From: Sphingomonadaceae bacterium PASS1
Lineage (GTDB): Bacteria > Pseudomonadota > Alphaproteobacteria > Sphingomonadales > Sphingomonadaceae
Assembly: GCA_002255985.1 (NCBI GenBank)
Contig: NKIR01000009.1
Span: 62,001 to 126,000 of the forward strand
Direction of reading: 5' to 3'
Length of the DNA: 64,000 nt
The stretch's first letter is position 1, and each line of letters starts with the position of its first letter. Under the pieces are notes generated by a model. That model searched no databases. It saw nothing but the letters and a program-made list of their open reading frames with translations, and was not told the origin of the DNA. A program made the position numbers and the translations under genes. Below, one piece after another: positions 1-9,484 of this stretch.

Positions 1-1
1 G

Positions 2-412
2 GTCGGCGCTGCCGGGTATCCGACGACGCTGAACGGAAATCCCGTCACGACAAGAGCATGCGCCGCGTTAAATCAGGCCACGCTGGCAACGTCAGGGCCA
101 CAATATTTTACCCAGCATGACGGCGATCATTTTATGGAGCTCGCAGCGCAAACGGCACATAAAAAAATGCTGTTTGGCGGCGATTGTTACAACTACGCCC
201 TGCTCGCCAGCGGGCATATCGACATCGTCGTCGAAGCCGGCTTAAAGCTGCATGATTTCGCTGCCTTAATCCCCGTCATAACAGGCGCGGGGGGGATGAT
301 GAGCGATTGGTCGGGGGATCCACTGCACGGTGTTTCCGACGGCCATATCATTGCGGTGGGCGACCCAGCCCGGCTCGATGACGTGCTCGAAGCACTGGCG
401 TGCCAACACTAA
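2..412 (+). CDS. Histidinol-phosphatase / inositol monophosphatase family protein, 5' truncated by window
   Basis: The frame is open from base 2, so the N-terminal half (with the metal-binding GEE and DPxDGT motifs) lies outside the window. The visible C-terminal part carries the family signature: DCYNYALLASGHIDIVVE followed by HDFAALIPVITGAGG and DWSGDPL. These match the second half of inositol-monophosphatase-fold enzymes, and the CDxYxY...VVE pattern is closest to the histidinol-phosphatase (HisN) branch. Such enzymes hydrolyse L-histidinol phosphate in histidine biosynthesis using Mg2+. The usual WDxAAG motif reads HDFAAL here, as in the HisN subgroup. The substrate is inferred from this resemblance only; another small phosphate monoester is possible. 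Confidence 0.8.
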   Translation, partial: VGAAGYPTTLNGNPVTTRACAALNQATLATSGPQYFTQHDGDHFMELAAQTAHKKMLFGGDCYNYALLASGHIDIVVEAGLKLHDFAALIPVITGAGGMMSDWSGDPLHGVSDGHIIAVGDPARLDDVLEALACQH

Positions 413-651
413 AACGCAGCAGTCCTGTCAGTTTCATTTTAGTTTCCCGACGCGTGATGCCCAATATTTCGACCAAGCACATGCCCGCGATCTTGGTTAT
501 TTGCTGCAAACTCTTAAGGGTCTGGGCCGAATTACCGGCAATAAGCTTGCAATCCAGCGCGAATCCGGCTAGGCGCGCCGCTTCCGAATAAGCAGGCTGG
601 CCAATAGGGCTGCCATGTCGGCTTGATACGGACTCAACAAAGGAGACCAAA
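413..651. other. Intergenic region upstream of rpmI
   Basis: About 240 bases separate the phosphatase stop from rpmI. infC, which commonly precedes rpmI-rplT, is not here. A Shine-Dalgarno sequence AAGGAG lies at about 641-646 before the rpmI ATG. The minus strand is open across this stretch and reads like a helical protein tail, but no start or family could be supported. Confidence 0.5.
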
Positions 652-852
652 ATGCCCAAGCTCAAGACCAAGAGCGGTGTGAAGAAACGCTTCAAAATCA
701 CCGCAACAGGCAAGATCAAGCATGGCGTCGTTGGAAAACGGCACCGTTTGAGCAGCCATAATGCCAAATATATCCGCCAAAACCGTGGCACCAGCGTGAT
801 CTCTGATCCCGATGCCAAGACAATCAAGAAATGGGCGCCATACGGTCTTTAA
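652..852 (+). CDS. rpmI: 50S ribosomal protein L35
   Basis: A 66-residue very basic protein beginning [15 protein letters not shown], with [16 protein letters not shown] in the middle, is the standard bL35 sequence and length. It is a component of the large ribosomal subunit. AAGGAG about 6 bases upstream fixes the start. It is followed 36 bases later by rplT, the conserved rpmI-rplT pair, so the two are almost certainly co-transcribed. The usual first gene of that operon, infC, is not adjacent. Confidence 0.97.
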   Translation: MPKLKTKSGVKKRFKITATGKIKHGVVGKRHRLSSHNAKYIRQNRGTSVISDPDAKTIKKWAPYGL

Positions 853-888
853 GACTGCGCGTACGTTTTAACGAAAAGGATATAGATT

Positions 889-1254
889 ATGGCACGTGTC
901 AAACGTGGTGTGACCACCAAAGCCAAACATAAAAGAATTTTAGAGCAGGCGAAGGGCTATTATGGCCGTCGTAAAAATACCATCCGCGTCGCACGTCAGG
1001 CCGTCGAAAAGGCCGGTCAGTACGCATATCGCGACCGTAAGGTAAACAAGCGGAACTTCCGCGCATTGTGGATCCAGCGTATCAACGCCGCAGTCCGCGC
1101 CGAAGGCATGACCTATGGCGTGTTCATGCATGGGCTGAAGCTTGCTGGCGTCGAATTGGACCGCAAGGTCCTTGCCGACCTCGCGATGAACGAAGGCGCA
1201 ATGTTTAGCACAATCATTGCGCAGTCGAAGGCAGCGCTCGCGAAAGCGGCATAA
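889..1254 (+). CDS. rplT: 50S ribosomal protein L20
   Basis: 121 residues, beginning [15 protein letters not shown], with [20 protein letters not shown] and [14 protein letters not shown], which is canonical bL20. It binds 23S rRNA and is needed for early assembly of the large subunit; in other bacteria it also represses its own operon by binding leader mRNA, a feature not demonstrated here. AAAAGGA lies upstream of the ATG. It lies between rpmI and pheS; a stable hairpin in the rplT-pheS gap may reduce read-through into the synthetase genes. Confidence 0.97.
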   Translation: MARVKRGVTTKAKHKRILEQAKGYYGRRKNTIRVARQAVEKAGQYAYRDRKVNKRNFRALWIQRINAAVRAEGMTYGVFMHGLKLAGVELDRKVLADLAMNEGAMFSTIIAQSKAALAKAA

Positions 1255-1276
1255 GCTCCTAAAACTTCGATATTGC

Positions 1277-1318
1277 GCAAAAGGGCGTGGGCGGCACTTG
1301 CCGTTCGCGCCCTTTTGC
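1277..1318 (+). terminator. Stem-loop between rplT and pheS (terminator or attenuator-like)
   Basis: Bases 1277-1287 pair perfectly with 1308-1318 (11 bp, the outer part A/T rich, the inner part GGGCG/CGCCC). An inner hairpin at 1292-1303 pairs CGGCA with TGCCG. The 3' arm ends in TTTT followed by GCTT. It sits 15 bases before the pheS start. It could be a partial Rho-independent terminator after the ribosomal genes. No phenylalanine-rich leader peptide was seen. Confidence 0.6.
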
Positions 1319-1333
1319 TTATTCAGGCGAACC

Positions 1334-2419
1334 ATGATGACAGATATTGCGACACTCCAAACCGAACTGATGGCAGCGATTGATTCCGCGGATACGCTGG
1401 ATGCGCTGGAGGCTGTTCGGATATCCGCCCTTGGTAAGCAAGGCAGCGTTTCGGCGTTGCTCAAGACGATGGGCGCCATGTCGCCCGATGAACGTCAGAC
1501 GCAAGGCCCCATTATCAACGGTCTGCGCGAAAGCGTTACCGCGGCGCTGGCCGCGAAAAAAGCAGCCTTGGAAACAGCCGAGTTGAACCGGCGTCTCGCA
1601 AGCGAATGTGTCGACATGACATTGCCTGCGCCCGAAATGCCGCGCGGAACAGTGCATCCGGTTAGCCAAGTCATGGACGAGCTTGCCGAAATCTTTGCCG
1701 ACATGGGCTTCGCCGTTGCCGAAGGGCGTGAGATCGAAGACGATTGGCACAATTTCACCGCGCTCAACATTCCCGAAACGCATCCTGCCCGCGCGATGCA
1801 TGATACATTCTATTTCCCGGATGAAATGGCGCGCGCGGGCAGCAAAATGCTGCTGCGCACGCACACATCGCCTGTGCAAATCCGCACCATGACGTCACAG
1901 GAACCACCGATCCGCATTATCGCACCTGGCCGCGTCTACCGCAGCGACAGCGATGCGACGCACACGCCGATGTTCCACCAGATCGAAGGCCTTGTCATCG
2001 ACAAGGGCATTCACCTTGGTCATCTGAAATGGACGTTGGAGACATTTCTGAAAGCCTATTTCGAACGCGAAGATGTCGTCTTGCGTCTGCGTCCAAGCTA
2101 TTTCCCGTTCACCGAGCCATCGGTCGAAGTCGACGTCGGCTATTCGATGGTCAACGGCAAGCGCGTCATTGGCGGATCGGAAGGCTGGATGGAGGTTCTT
2201 GGTTCCGGCATGGTCCATCGCAAGGTTATCGAGGCCTGCGGGCTTGATCCCGATATATGGCAGGGCTTTGCCTTCGGCACCGGTGTCGACCGCCTCGCCA
2301 TGCTGAAATATGGCATGGACGATCTGCGCGCCTTCTTCGACGGCGATAATCGCTGGCTGCAACATTACGGATTTGACGCGCTCGATGTGCCGACGCTGAG
2401 CGGAGGAGTAGGCGCATGA
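1334..2419 (+). CDS. pheS: Phenylalanyl-tRNA synthetase alpha subunit
   Basis: 361 residues from ATG 1334 (ATG 1337 is an alternative); the frame extends further upstream but that part overlaps the hairpin and rplT and has no family similarity. The N-terminal ~90 residues form the tRNA-binding coiled coil. The class II catalytic core follows, with motif 2 around [19 protein letters not shown] and motif 3 around [17 protein letters not shown]. With PheT it forms the (alpha-beta)2 enzyme that charges tRNA-Phe. The stop overlaps the pheT start (ATGA), so the subunits are translationally coupled. Confidence 0.96.
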   Translation: MMTDIATLQTELMAAIDSADTLDALEAVRISALGKQGSVSALLKTMGAMSPDERQTQGPIINGLRESVTAALAAKKAALETAELNRRLASECVDMTLPAPEMPRGTVHPVSQVMDELAEIFADMGFAVAEGREIEDDWHNFTALNIPETHPARAMHDTFYFPDEMARAGSKMLLRTHTSPVQIRTMTSQEPPIRIIAPGRVYRSDSDATHTPMFHQIEGLVIDKGIHLGHLKWTLETFLKAYFEREDVVLRLRPSYFPFTEPSVEVDVGYSMVNGKRVIGGSEGWMEVLGSGMVHRKVIEACGLDPDIWQGFAFGTGVDRLAMLKYGMDDLRAFFDGDNRWLQHYGFDALDVPTLSGGVGA

Positions 2420-4815
2420 AATTCTCATTGTCATGGCTGAAAGAGCATCTCGAAACCGACGCCGATATGCAGGCGGTTGCCGATTGCCTGAACCGTATCG
2501 GGCTTGAGGTTGAGGGCATCGAAAACCCGGCAGACAAATTGTCCGCTTTCCGCATTGCAAAGGTGCTGAGCGCGGCGCCGCATCCGCAGGCGGATAAATT
2601 GCAGATACTGTCCGTCGATGCGGGCGGCGAACCGCTTCAGGTGGTCTGTGGCGCACCCAATGCGCGCGCAGGCATGCTTGGCGTATTCGGTCCAGCTGGC
2701 GCCGTCGTTCCCGCAAATGGCATGGTGCTGAAAGTTGCGGCGATCAGAGGCGTCGAATCCAACGGGATGATGTGTTCGATTGCGGAGCTGGAATTGGGCG
2801 ACGATCATGATGGCATCATCGAACTCGCGGCCGATGCGCCGGTGGGGAAAGTCTATGCCGATTGGGCTGGTTTGGACGACCCCGTCATTGATGTCAGCAT
2901 CACCCCCAACCGTCAGGATTGCATGGGCGTTCGCGGCATCGCGCGCGATCTCGCCGCAGCCGGCCTTGGGGCATTGCGCCCGCTGAACGAAGTCTACCGC
3001 ATCAATTTGGACGCACCCAATGAAGGCAGTGGCCCCGCGCCGGTCGTACGCACAGACGACGCCGCAGGCTGCCCTGCGTTCTACGCACAGGCTGTATCGG
3101 GTGTCCGCAATGGCGACGCCCCCGAATGGATACGCAGCAAGCTGAAAGCCATTGGCCAGAAGCCGATTTCAGTGCTCGTCGACATCACCAACTTCATATC
3201 CATCGATCTCGGTCGGCCGTTGCACGTTTATGACCGTGCGAAGCTGAACGGCGCGCTGGTGGCACGCAAGGCTGTTGACGGGGAAGACGTGGTCGCCCTC
3301 AACGGCAAGACCTATACGCTCGACGCGAGCATGACCGTCATTGCGGACGACAGCATGGTGCATGACATTGGCGGTATCATGGGTGGCGAGCATAGCGGCG
3401 TTTCGGAAACGACCACGGATGTCCTCATTGAGTGCGCCTATTTCGATCCCGAACATATTGCGCGCACCGGACAGAAGCTTGCGTTGACCAGCGATGCGCG
3501 GCAACGTTTTGAGCGCGGCGTTGACCCTGCGTTTTTGGAGGACGGATTGGCGATCGCGACCAAGCTCGTGCTCGACCATTGCGGCGGGACGCCAAGTGCC
3601 ATCACTAGGTCCGGCGCTGCACCAGTTGCGCCGCGCAACATTTCGTATGACACCCAATATTGCCAGCAACTTGGCGGCGTTAATGTTGCACCGGACGAAC
3701 AGCGCAATATCTTGGAAAGACTGGGCTTTTCGGTAAGCGACGACTGGCGCGTTACCGTGCCGACATGGCGTCGTGACGTCGATGGCCCTGCAGACATCGT
3801 CGAAGAAGTTGTGCGTATCGTCGGCCTCGACAATGTCGTGTCCGTGCCATTGCCCCGTGGAGACGGCGTCGCCAAACCAACCGCAACGCCTGTCCAGTCG
3901 CTGGAACGCAAAGTGCGCCGTGCAGCGGCGGCACGTGGCTTGAACGAAGCGATCAACTGGTCGTTCCTGCCGCAAAAGGCGGCAGACGCATTTGGTGGCG
4001 GCACATGGACCCTCGCCAACCCGATCTCCGAAGACATGAAGGTCATGCGCCCTTCATTGTTGCCGGGTCTGCTCTCTGCCGCGCAGCGAAACATGGACCG
4101 CGGTGCATCATCGGTGCGGCTGTTTGAAATCGGACGGCGTTATTTTGCCGCAGCGGATGGCACAAGCGACGAGCGTCTGACGGCGGGCATCGTTCTGGCT
4201 GGCGACAAATCCGTGCGCAATTGGGCGACGGGCAAATCAGCAAAATTTGATGCTTTTGATGCCAAGGCAGACGCCATCGCGTTGCTCAAGGCAGCGGGTG
4301 TTGCAACCGACGGCTTGCTCGTGATGGACGATGCCGGTGCGCATTATCATCCCGGACAATCGGCAACACTGCGCATGGGACCAAAGAATATTCTCGCGGC
4401 ATTCGGCACACTGCATCCAGCAACAGCAAAGGCCTTTGACTTGGATGGCAGCGTTGTCGCCGCGGAAATCTTTTTGGATGCAATACCGCTCAAAAAAGCC
4501 GCTGGCTTTATGCGCCCGGCCTTCACACCGCCTGCATTGCAAGCCGTTACCCGCGACTTTGCGTTTCTGGTTTCGCAAGATACGCCGGCCAATGATCTGG
4601 TTCGGGCCATTAAGGGATGCGACAAAGACAATATCGTCGCCGCGCGCTTGTTTGACCGTTTTGCCGGTCAGGGCGTACCCGAAGGGCAAGTCAGCCTGGC
4701 GGTTGAGGTCACGCTTCAACCGACCGACAAAAGCTATAGCGATGATGATCTGAAACTGATTTCAGATAAGGTGATTGCGGCCGCGGCCAAACTTGGCGCG
4801 GTGCTTCGCGGATAA
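2416..4815 (+). CDS. pheT: Phenylalanyl-tRNA synthetase beta subunit
   Basis: 799 residues, the normal bacterial length. The start [12 protein letters not shown] is typical. An EMAP-like tRNA-binding domain occupies about residues 40-150 ([23 protein letters not shown]), then the B3/B4 editing domain that hydrolyses Tyr-tRNA-Phe, the B5 domain (FERGVDP region onward), and a C-terminal ferredoxin-fold anticodon-binding domain ([16 protein letters not shown] onward). It overlaps pheS by 4 bases and is followed immediately by a strong terminator, so pheST ends here. Confidence 0.96.
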   Translation: MKFSLSWLKEHLETDADMQAVADCLNRIGLEVEGIENPADKLSAFRIAKVLSAAPHPQADKLQILSVDAGGEPLQVVCGAPNARAGMLGVFGPAGAVVPANGMVLKVAAIRGVESNGMMCSIAELELGDDHDGIIELAADAPVGKVYADWAGLDDPVIDVSITPNRQDCMGVRGIARDLAAAGLGALRPLNEVYRINLDAPNEGSGPAPVVRTDDAAGCPAFYAQAVSGVRNGDAPEWIRSKLKAIGQKPISVLVDITNFISIDLGRPLHVYDRAKLNGALVARKAVDGEDVVALNGKTYTLDASMTVIADDSMVHDIGGIMGGEHSGVSETTTDVLIECAYFDPEHIARTGQKLALTSDARQRFERGVDPAFLEDGLAIATKLVLDHCGGTPSAITRSGAAPVAPRNISYDTQYCQQLGGVNVAPDEQRNILERLGFSVSDDWRVTVPTWRRDVDGPADIVEEVVRIVGLDNVVSVPLPRGDGVAKPTATPVQSLERKVRRAAAARGLNEAINWSFLPQKAADAFGGGTWTLANPISEDMKVMRPSLLPGLLSAAQRNMDRGASSVRLFEIGRRYFAAADGTSDERLTAGIVLAGDKSVRNWATGKSAKFDAFDAKADAIALLKAAGVATDGLLVMDDAGAHYHPGQSATLRMGPKNILAAFGTLHPATAKAFDLDGSVVAAEIFLDAIPLKKAAGFMRPAFTPPALQAVTRDFAFLVSQDTPANDLVRAIKGCDKDNIVAARLFDRFAGQGVPEGQVSLAVEVTLQPTDKSYSDDDLKLISDKVIAAAAKLGAVLRG

Positions 4816-4854
4816 AAAGAAAGGCCAGGCATGATGGCCCGGCCTTTCTTTTTT
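4814..4854 (+). terminator. Rho-independent terminator of pheST
   Basis: A 13-bp stem pairs 4814-4826 (AAAAAGAAAGGCC) with 4841-4853, followed by a T run. It starts within the pheT stop codon. The A-rich 5' arm makes it potentially bidirectional. Confidence 0.85.
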
Positions 4855-4875
4855 CAAACGCTTTCGCGCCGCTTT

Positions 4876-5034
4876 TTAGAACTTCACGCCAGCGGTCAGA
4901 AACACCTGACGCGGGTTGCCGTAGAGGCCAATGCTTCAACAATATTCGGGCGGATCAAAGCCGCCGCCCTTGCCGAAGTTGCCACTATCGCCGCTGACCT
5001 TCTGACAAACGGGTTGAAGCGATAATCAATCATC
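4876..5034 (-). pseudogene. TonB-dependent receptor, 3'-terminal remnant
   Basis: Read on the minus strand, about 155 bases encode the end of a sphingomonad TonB receptor: GNFGKGGGFDPPEY, then GLYGNPRQVFLTAGVKF and a stop at 4878-4876. Between the two pieces is an in-frame TGA (EYC-stop-SIGLYG). Just upstream, DYRFNPFV is in another frame, so there is at least one frameshift. No more of the receptor remains; prfC begins at 5050. The final FLTAGVKF motif is the terminal beta-strand and outer-membrane insertion signal. It is a decayed fragment squeezed between the pheT terminator and prfC. Confidence 0.75.
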
Positions 5035-5049
5035 CCTAAGCCGCGCGGT

Positions 5050-6612
5050 ATGACGCTCAACCGCCGAACCTTTGCCATTATCTCCCACCCCGATGCGGGT
5101 AAAACAACGCTGACTGAGAAGCTTTTGCTTCAAGGTGGCGCAATTCACTTGGCCGGCGAAGTAAAGGCGCGCGGTCAGGCACGCCGTGCGCGCTCCGACT
5201 GGATGAAGATCGAACAGCAGCGCGGAATTTCCGTTACGTCATCGGTGATGACGTTTCAAAAGGACGGCATTGTCTTCAACCTGCTCGACACGCCGGGGCA
5301 TGAAGATTTCTCCGAAGATACCTACCGGACGCTGACTGCGGTCGATTCTGCCATCATGGTCATCGACGCGGCAAAGGGTATTGAGCCGCAGACCCGCAAA
5401 CTTTTCGAAGTCTGCCGCCTGCGCAGCGTTCCGATCATCACCTTCGTCAACAAGGTGGATCGTGAAGGTCGCCCCGCATTTGAGACCATCGACGAAGTCG
5501 CAGATGCGCTGGCGCTCGATGTATGCCCTATGAACTGGCCAGTCGGCATGGGCGGAGAGTTTGAAGGCCTCTATGATTTTAACAGCGGTCGCCTTAGCCA
5601 GCCATCGGGCGACAGCAAGGCGTTTGAAGGCAAAGTCAGCGACCATGCCGGCCTGAATGCGACGAGCCTTGAAGATGTGCTCACCCCCGCGGGCGTAGCG
5701 CGGCTGCGCGAAGAGGCGGAGCTTGCCCAGGCTGGATATTCCGATTTCGACCTAACCGCGTTCCAAAATGGTGACCTAACGCCAGTCTATTTCGGCTCCG
5801 CGCTGAAAGAATTCGGCGTAATCGAACTCATCAACGCCATCGCCAAATATGCGCCGGCTCCACGCCCGCAACCCAGTTCGAAGGGCGATATTGATCCGTC
5901 TGAAAAAGAAGTGACTGGCTTTATTTTCAAGGTGCAGGCCAATATGGACCCGCAGCACCGTGACCGCATCGCGTTCATGCGATTGTGTTCCGGCACATTC
6001 AAACGCGGCATGAAACTGACGCCTTCAGGGCTTGGCAAGCCCGTCGCGATTCATTCGCCGATCCTGTTTTTCGCACAAGATCGCGAGATTGCCGACAGCG
6101 CAGAACCCGGCGATATCATCGGCATTCCAAACCACGGCACGTTGCGCGTGGGCGACACTTTGTCCGAGCGCAATGACGTGCGCTTTACGGGCCTACCCAA
6201 CTTCGCGCCGGAAATTTTGCGCCGCGTTGTGTTGCGTGACCCCACGAAGACAAAGCAGCTGCGCAAGGCGCTGGATGACTTGAGCGAAGAGGGCGTTATT
6301 CAGGTGTTCTATCCGGAGATTGGTTCAAACTGGGTAATTGGCGTCGTCGGGCAACTTCAGCTCGACGTTCTGATTTCGCGGCTTGAGGCGGAATATAAAG
6401 TCGATGCGTTTCTGGAGCCTGCACCTTATGACACCGCGCGCTGGCTCATCGGGTCCGATACGGCGCTGGCGCAATTCATCTCGTTCAATGGCGGAAATAT
6501 GGCGAAGGACCGTGATGGCCATCCTGTGTTTATGGCGCGTTCGTCATGGGATGTTGGCTATCAGCAGGAAAAGCATCCGGACCTGAAATTCAGCGCGACC
6601 AAAGAACGTTAA
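5050..6612 (+). CDS. prfC: Peptide chain release factor 3 (GTPase)
   Basis: 520 residues, near the usual 525-530. The translational GTPase motifs are complete: HPDAGKTTLTEK (P-loop), DTPGHEDF (G3) and NKVDRE (G4), with the RGISVTSSVM switch I. RF3 releases RF1/RF2 from the ribosome after termination and recycles them. The start ATG 5050 puts TFAIISHPDAGKTT at the proper distance from the N-terminus. The stop shares bases with the convergent GH42 gene: GTTAAC at 6608-6613 supplies stop codons on both strands. Confidence 0.95.
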   Translation: MTLNRRTFAIISHPDAGKTTLTEKLLLQGGAIHLAGEVKARGQARRARSDWMKIEQQRGISVTSSVMTFQKDGIVFNLLDTPGHEDFSEDTYRTLTAVDSAIMVIDAAKGIEPQTRKLFEVCRLRSVPIITFVNKVDREGRPAFETIDEVADALALDVCPMNWPVGMGGEFEGLYDFNSGRLSQPSGDSKAFEGKVSDHAGLNATSLEDVLTPAGVARLREEAELAQAGYSDFDLTAFQNGDLTPVYFGSALKEFGVIELINAIAKYAPAPRPQPSSKGDIDPSEKEVTGFIFKVQANMDPQHRDRIAFMRLCSGTFKRGMKLTPSGLGKPVAIHSPILFFAQDREIADSAEPGDIIGIPNHGTLRVGDTLSERNDVRFTGLPNFAPEILRRVVLRDPTKTKQLRKALDDLSEEGVIQVFYPEIGSNWVIGVVGQLQLDVLISRLEAEYKVDAFLEPAPYDTARWLIGSDTALAQFISFNGGNMAKDRDGHPVFMARSSWDVGYQQEKHPDLKFSATKER

Positions 6613-8567
6613 CGCCAGACAGCAACGCCATAGGGTTCGATGTCCGAACCGCCGATGACAAACTCTGCGCCTGCGGGTGCAGGGGCGCGCGCGTTGGCGC
6701 TATCCAGATTGAACGCGAAAGTCAGTTCACCGCGGCGGCGCAAGCGCAGCGTGGGTGGCAGCGGCGTAATCTGCAGGTCCACCTCCGCACATAAATCGAC
6801 CAATAAGTTAGTCAGAAAGGCATCGTCCGTGAGCGTCGCAAGATAGATGCTTCGACGTGTCCGCACCGCTGCTGGCGCCCCGTCTTCATAGGTTGCGATG
6901 ATGTCCGCATCGCCAACTTCAATCGTCTCGCGCCAACGGCCGCTTTCATAGTCCGCACCTTTATACGCGATGCAACCACCGCAATCCGCGCGCAGCGTTT
7001 CCACCGAAGTGACTTTTACCGGCACAAGTTCACGCAGCCGTCCAGGCGGCAGGCCATCGCTCATCGAGAACTCCTCGGTCTTCGCACCCGCGCGTGGCCC
7101 GAAAAGCAATATGCCATCGCTCGCGTTCAACGCGTCGAACGCGGCATCGCCAACCACCGCCATGGTCGGCACGATGACCAGTCGATATCCAGCCAGCTGC
7201 GCTTCGCCCGCGGACACAAAGTCGACATCCACGCCCAGGCCACGCAACGCACGATAATATTGGAAGACGACCGCATCGTAGCGATAGCCAACACCCTGCC
7301 GTTCAATGTCGTCGACCCAGCCGGACACCGGATCAATCACGATGGCGACGGGGGACTTGGCAGCGACAACGGACAAGTCGCCAAGCAACTGCATTTCCGA
7401 TGCGGCCTGTTCCACTTCCGCCCATGCCGCGGCTGGCATATCATCAGGCCGCCTGAGCCCGGCGTGCATTTGTTCTTGGGCAAAGGGCACTTGCCGCCAG
7501 CGGAAATAGGCCACGCAGGCCGCGCCATGCGCAAATGCCTGAAGCGTCCAGTGGCGCACCATGCCCGGCGCGGGATGCGGATTATGCGGCGCCCAGTTTA
7601 CCGGCCCGGGCTGCTGCTCCATCACCCACCACGCACCTTTAGAAAGCCCCCGCACCGAATCAAAATTGAGCGCCGCCAAATCCGGGTGCCCCGTACGCAT
7701 GAATGGTTTCCATTCATCAGCCGATGCTTTGGCCATGAGCTGATCGGAAAAACCGAGCGGATAATTGTCATAGCTGACAAAATCGAGGTCGCGGGTCAGC
7801 GCTGCATTGTCGACACCGGTTGTCGCTGGCGGAATGATATTGTGCGTCACCCACTGGTGCGGCGCGGCGTGGCGGCGAATGGCCGATATCATGACGTCAT
7901 GAAAACGAACGACCTGTTCCGACGCAAAGCGCCGATAGGCCAGCCGATGCGCGGGGTTCGTTTCGCACACCGTAAAAAAGGGCAGGTCGATCTGGTCAAA
8001 ACGGTCATATTCCATTGACCAGAACACATTGCCCCATGCCGCATTCAGCGCGTCGATCGTGCCATAACGCTGCGCACAATAGGCCCGGAATTTTTCCAGC
8101 GCCGCTGGCGATGCGCTCATGGTTGTATCGTGGCAGCACAATTCATTGTCAGTCTGCCATCCTGCCACATGCGGATGACCGCCATAACGCGCAGCCATTG
8201 CGGCGGTGATGCGTTCCGCCTGCATCAGATATGTTTTGCTCGAAAAGTCATAATGGCGGCGCGATCCGAAGCCACGGACTTGGCCGCTGTGAATATCGAC
8301 AGGCAAAATGTCGGGATATTTTTCGCACAGCCATTTGGGCGGCGTTGCAGTAGGCGTTCCAAGCACGACTTTCAGTCCGGCCACGCCCAGCACGTCGATC
8401 GCGCGGTCCATCCATGCCCAATCGAATATGCCTTCAGCCTTTTCGATACGGCCCCACGCAAATTCGCCAATCCGGACATAACGCAGCCCAAGATCATGCA
8501 TTCTTTGTGCGTCGCGTGGCCAATGGTCCTCGGACCAGTGCTCGGGAAAATAACAAACACCTAACAT
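6609..8567 (-). CDS. Beta-galactosidase, glycoside hydrolase family 42
   Basis: About 652 residues. The start is at ATG 8567 (MLGVCYFPEHW), the conserved GH42 opening; the open frame beyond it has no family similarity. The TIM-barrel domain includes VRIGEFAWGRIE near residues 31-42 and the acid/base glutamate at residue 142 in GWQTDNE; the nucleophile glutamate lies in VMEQQPGPVNW. The trimerisation domain and a small beta domain follow. No signal peptide is seen, so it probably acts in the cytoplasm on short galactosides or arabinosides. It is divergent from a decayed LacI regulator, probably its former controller, and overlaps prfC by 4 bases at the 3' end. Confidence 0.92.
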   Translation of the reverse strand: MLGVCYFPEHWSEDHWPRDAQRMHDLGLRYVRIGEFAWGRIEKAEGIFDWAWMDRAIDVLGVAGLKVVLGTPTATPPKWLCEKYPDILPVDIHSGQVRGFGSRRHYDFSSKTYLMQAERITAAMAARYGGHPHVAGWQTDNELCCHDTTMSASPAALEKFRAYCAQRYGTIDALNAAWGNVFWSMEYDRFDQIDLPFFTVCETNPAHRLAYRRFASEQVVRFHDVMISAIRRHAAPHQWVTHNIIPPATTGVDNAALTRDLDFVSYDNYPLGFSDQLMAKASADEWKPFMRTGHPDLAALNFDSVRGLSKGAWWVMEQQPGPVNWAPHNPHPAPGMVRHWTLQAFAHGAACVAYFRWRQVPFAQEQMHAGLRRPDDMPAAAWAEVEQAASEMQLLGDLSVVAAKSPVAIVIDPVSGWVDDIERQGVGYRYDAVVFQYYRALRGLGVDVDFVSAGEAQLAGYRLVIVPTMAVVGDAAFDALNASDGILLFGPRAGAKTEEFSMSDGLPPGRLRELVPVKVTSVETLRADCGGCIAYKGADYESGRWRETIEVGDADIIATYEDGAPAAVRTRRSIYLATLTDDAFLTNLLVDLCAEVDLQITPLPPTLRLRRRGELTFAFNLDSANARAPAPAGAEFVIGGSDIEPYGVAVWR

Positions 8568-8757
8568 AAAGGTTTGTTTAGCGCCGCACCCACGGCTTGC
8601 AAGCCTTCGGACGCATCCAGCTGAAGTGAGCCAATGGTGCCTCGATGTCGATTTTGGGAACATCGCAGGCCGTAGATGGTTGTCGCCAGACAATAGGGGC
8701 ACTTCAGTTACCCGAGGCTGCTGTATCCTCGCGCAATCATAAAAAGGAGGAACGAGC

Positions 8758-9351
8758 ATGGAGAATGTTGCCCGCGTTCGCAATATCACTGACTTGGCGC
8801 ATTTGGCGGGTGTCTCACCGGGCACTGTGTCGAGAGCCTTGGCAGATTCGCACTTAATTGCGCAGAAAACCCGTGATCGTATTCAAGCGATTGCGCGAGA
8901 ACATGACTTTCGCCCCAACGCGCTGGCGCGCAACCTGCGCACGAAACGTACAGGCGGGATTGCGGTCGTCATTCCCCTCACGCAACAGGGTAAGCCGAAA
9001 CCATGAGATTCGGAGTGCCTTTCGCTCTTGGCGCCAATCAGCGCAGCATTATGCACCCGCGACTATGATCTGTTGCTTCTGACGGCAGATGAAATGGACT
9101 CGAGATGGCTGATCCGCATTGCAGAAGCAGGCCGCTGTGATGGTATTCTGATTTTAGGATATCCTGATTTGCATGGCGCACTGGAATGTGGCGCTGTTCG
9201 GCATCCCGTTGTTACCATGTCTGATTTGCAGCCCGGAAAGGGAGCACAAGACGAAGGGGCATATCTTGTCAACTTGCTGCTTTGCCAGATCACCAACTCA
9301 CTTCCGCTCATGCAACAACCTGTTTTCCGCCAGGCGCAAAGCAACGTGTAG
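8758..9351 (+). pseudogene. LacI-family transcriptional regulator, inactivated
   Basis: The first 83 codons encode an intact LacI helix-turn-helix and hinge (ITDLAHLAGVSPGTVSRAL, then FRPNALARNLRTKRTGGIAVVIP). A TGA at 9004-9006 stops the frame. The same frame resumes with recognisable effector-domain sequence (ISAALCTRDYDLLLLTADE, CDGILILG) to about residue 160, then diverges and stops at 9351, about half the normal 340 residues. AAGGAGG before ATG 8758 shows a once normal start. It is divergent from the GH42 gene. A free DNA-binding domain could still be made. Confidence 0.8.
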
Positions 9352-9484
9352 CGACGACAGTTGCGGGAAATCCGATTAGTATCAGTGATAGAAAGCGGTC
9401 ATAATTCCTATATTCTGCCATTTTATCGCCACGACTAATGCCTATGTACAATCAAATAGGTCCGACAGGCAGATTGATACGCGC

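Noticed and set aside
348-827. Minus-strand open frame of 159 codons across the hisN-rpmI gap
   Set aside because: Its middle (ARLAGFALDCKLIAGNSAQTLKSL) looks helical and phasin-like, but its start lies antisense to rpmI and its end antisense to the phosphatase. No start signal or clear family supports it.
7260-8018. Plus-strand open frame opposite the GH42 gene
   Set aside because: Antisense to the catalytic barrel of a well-supported glycosidase, no ribosome binding site and no similarity.
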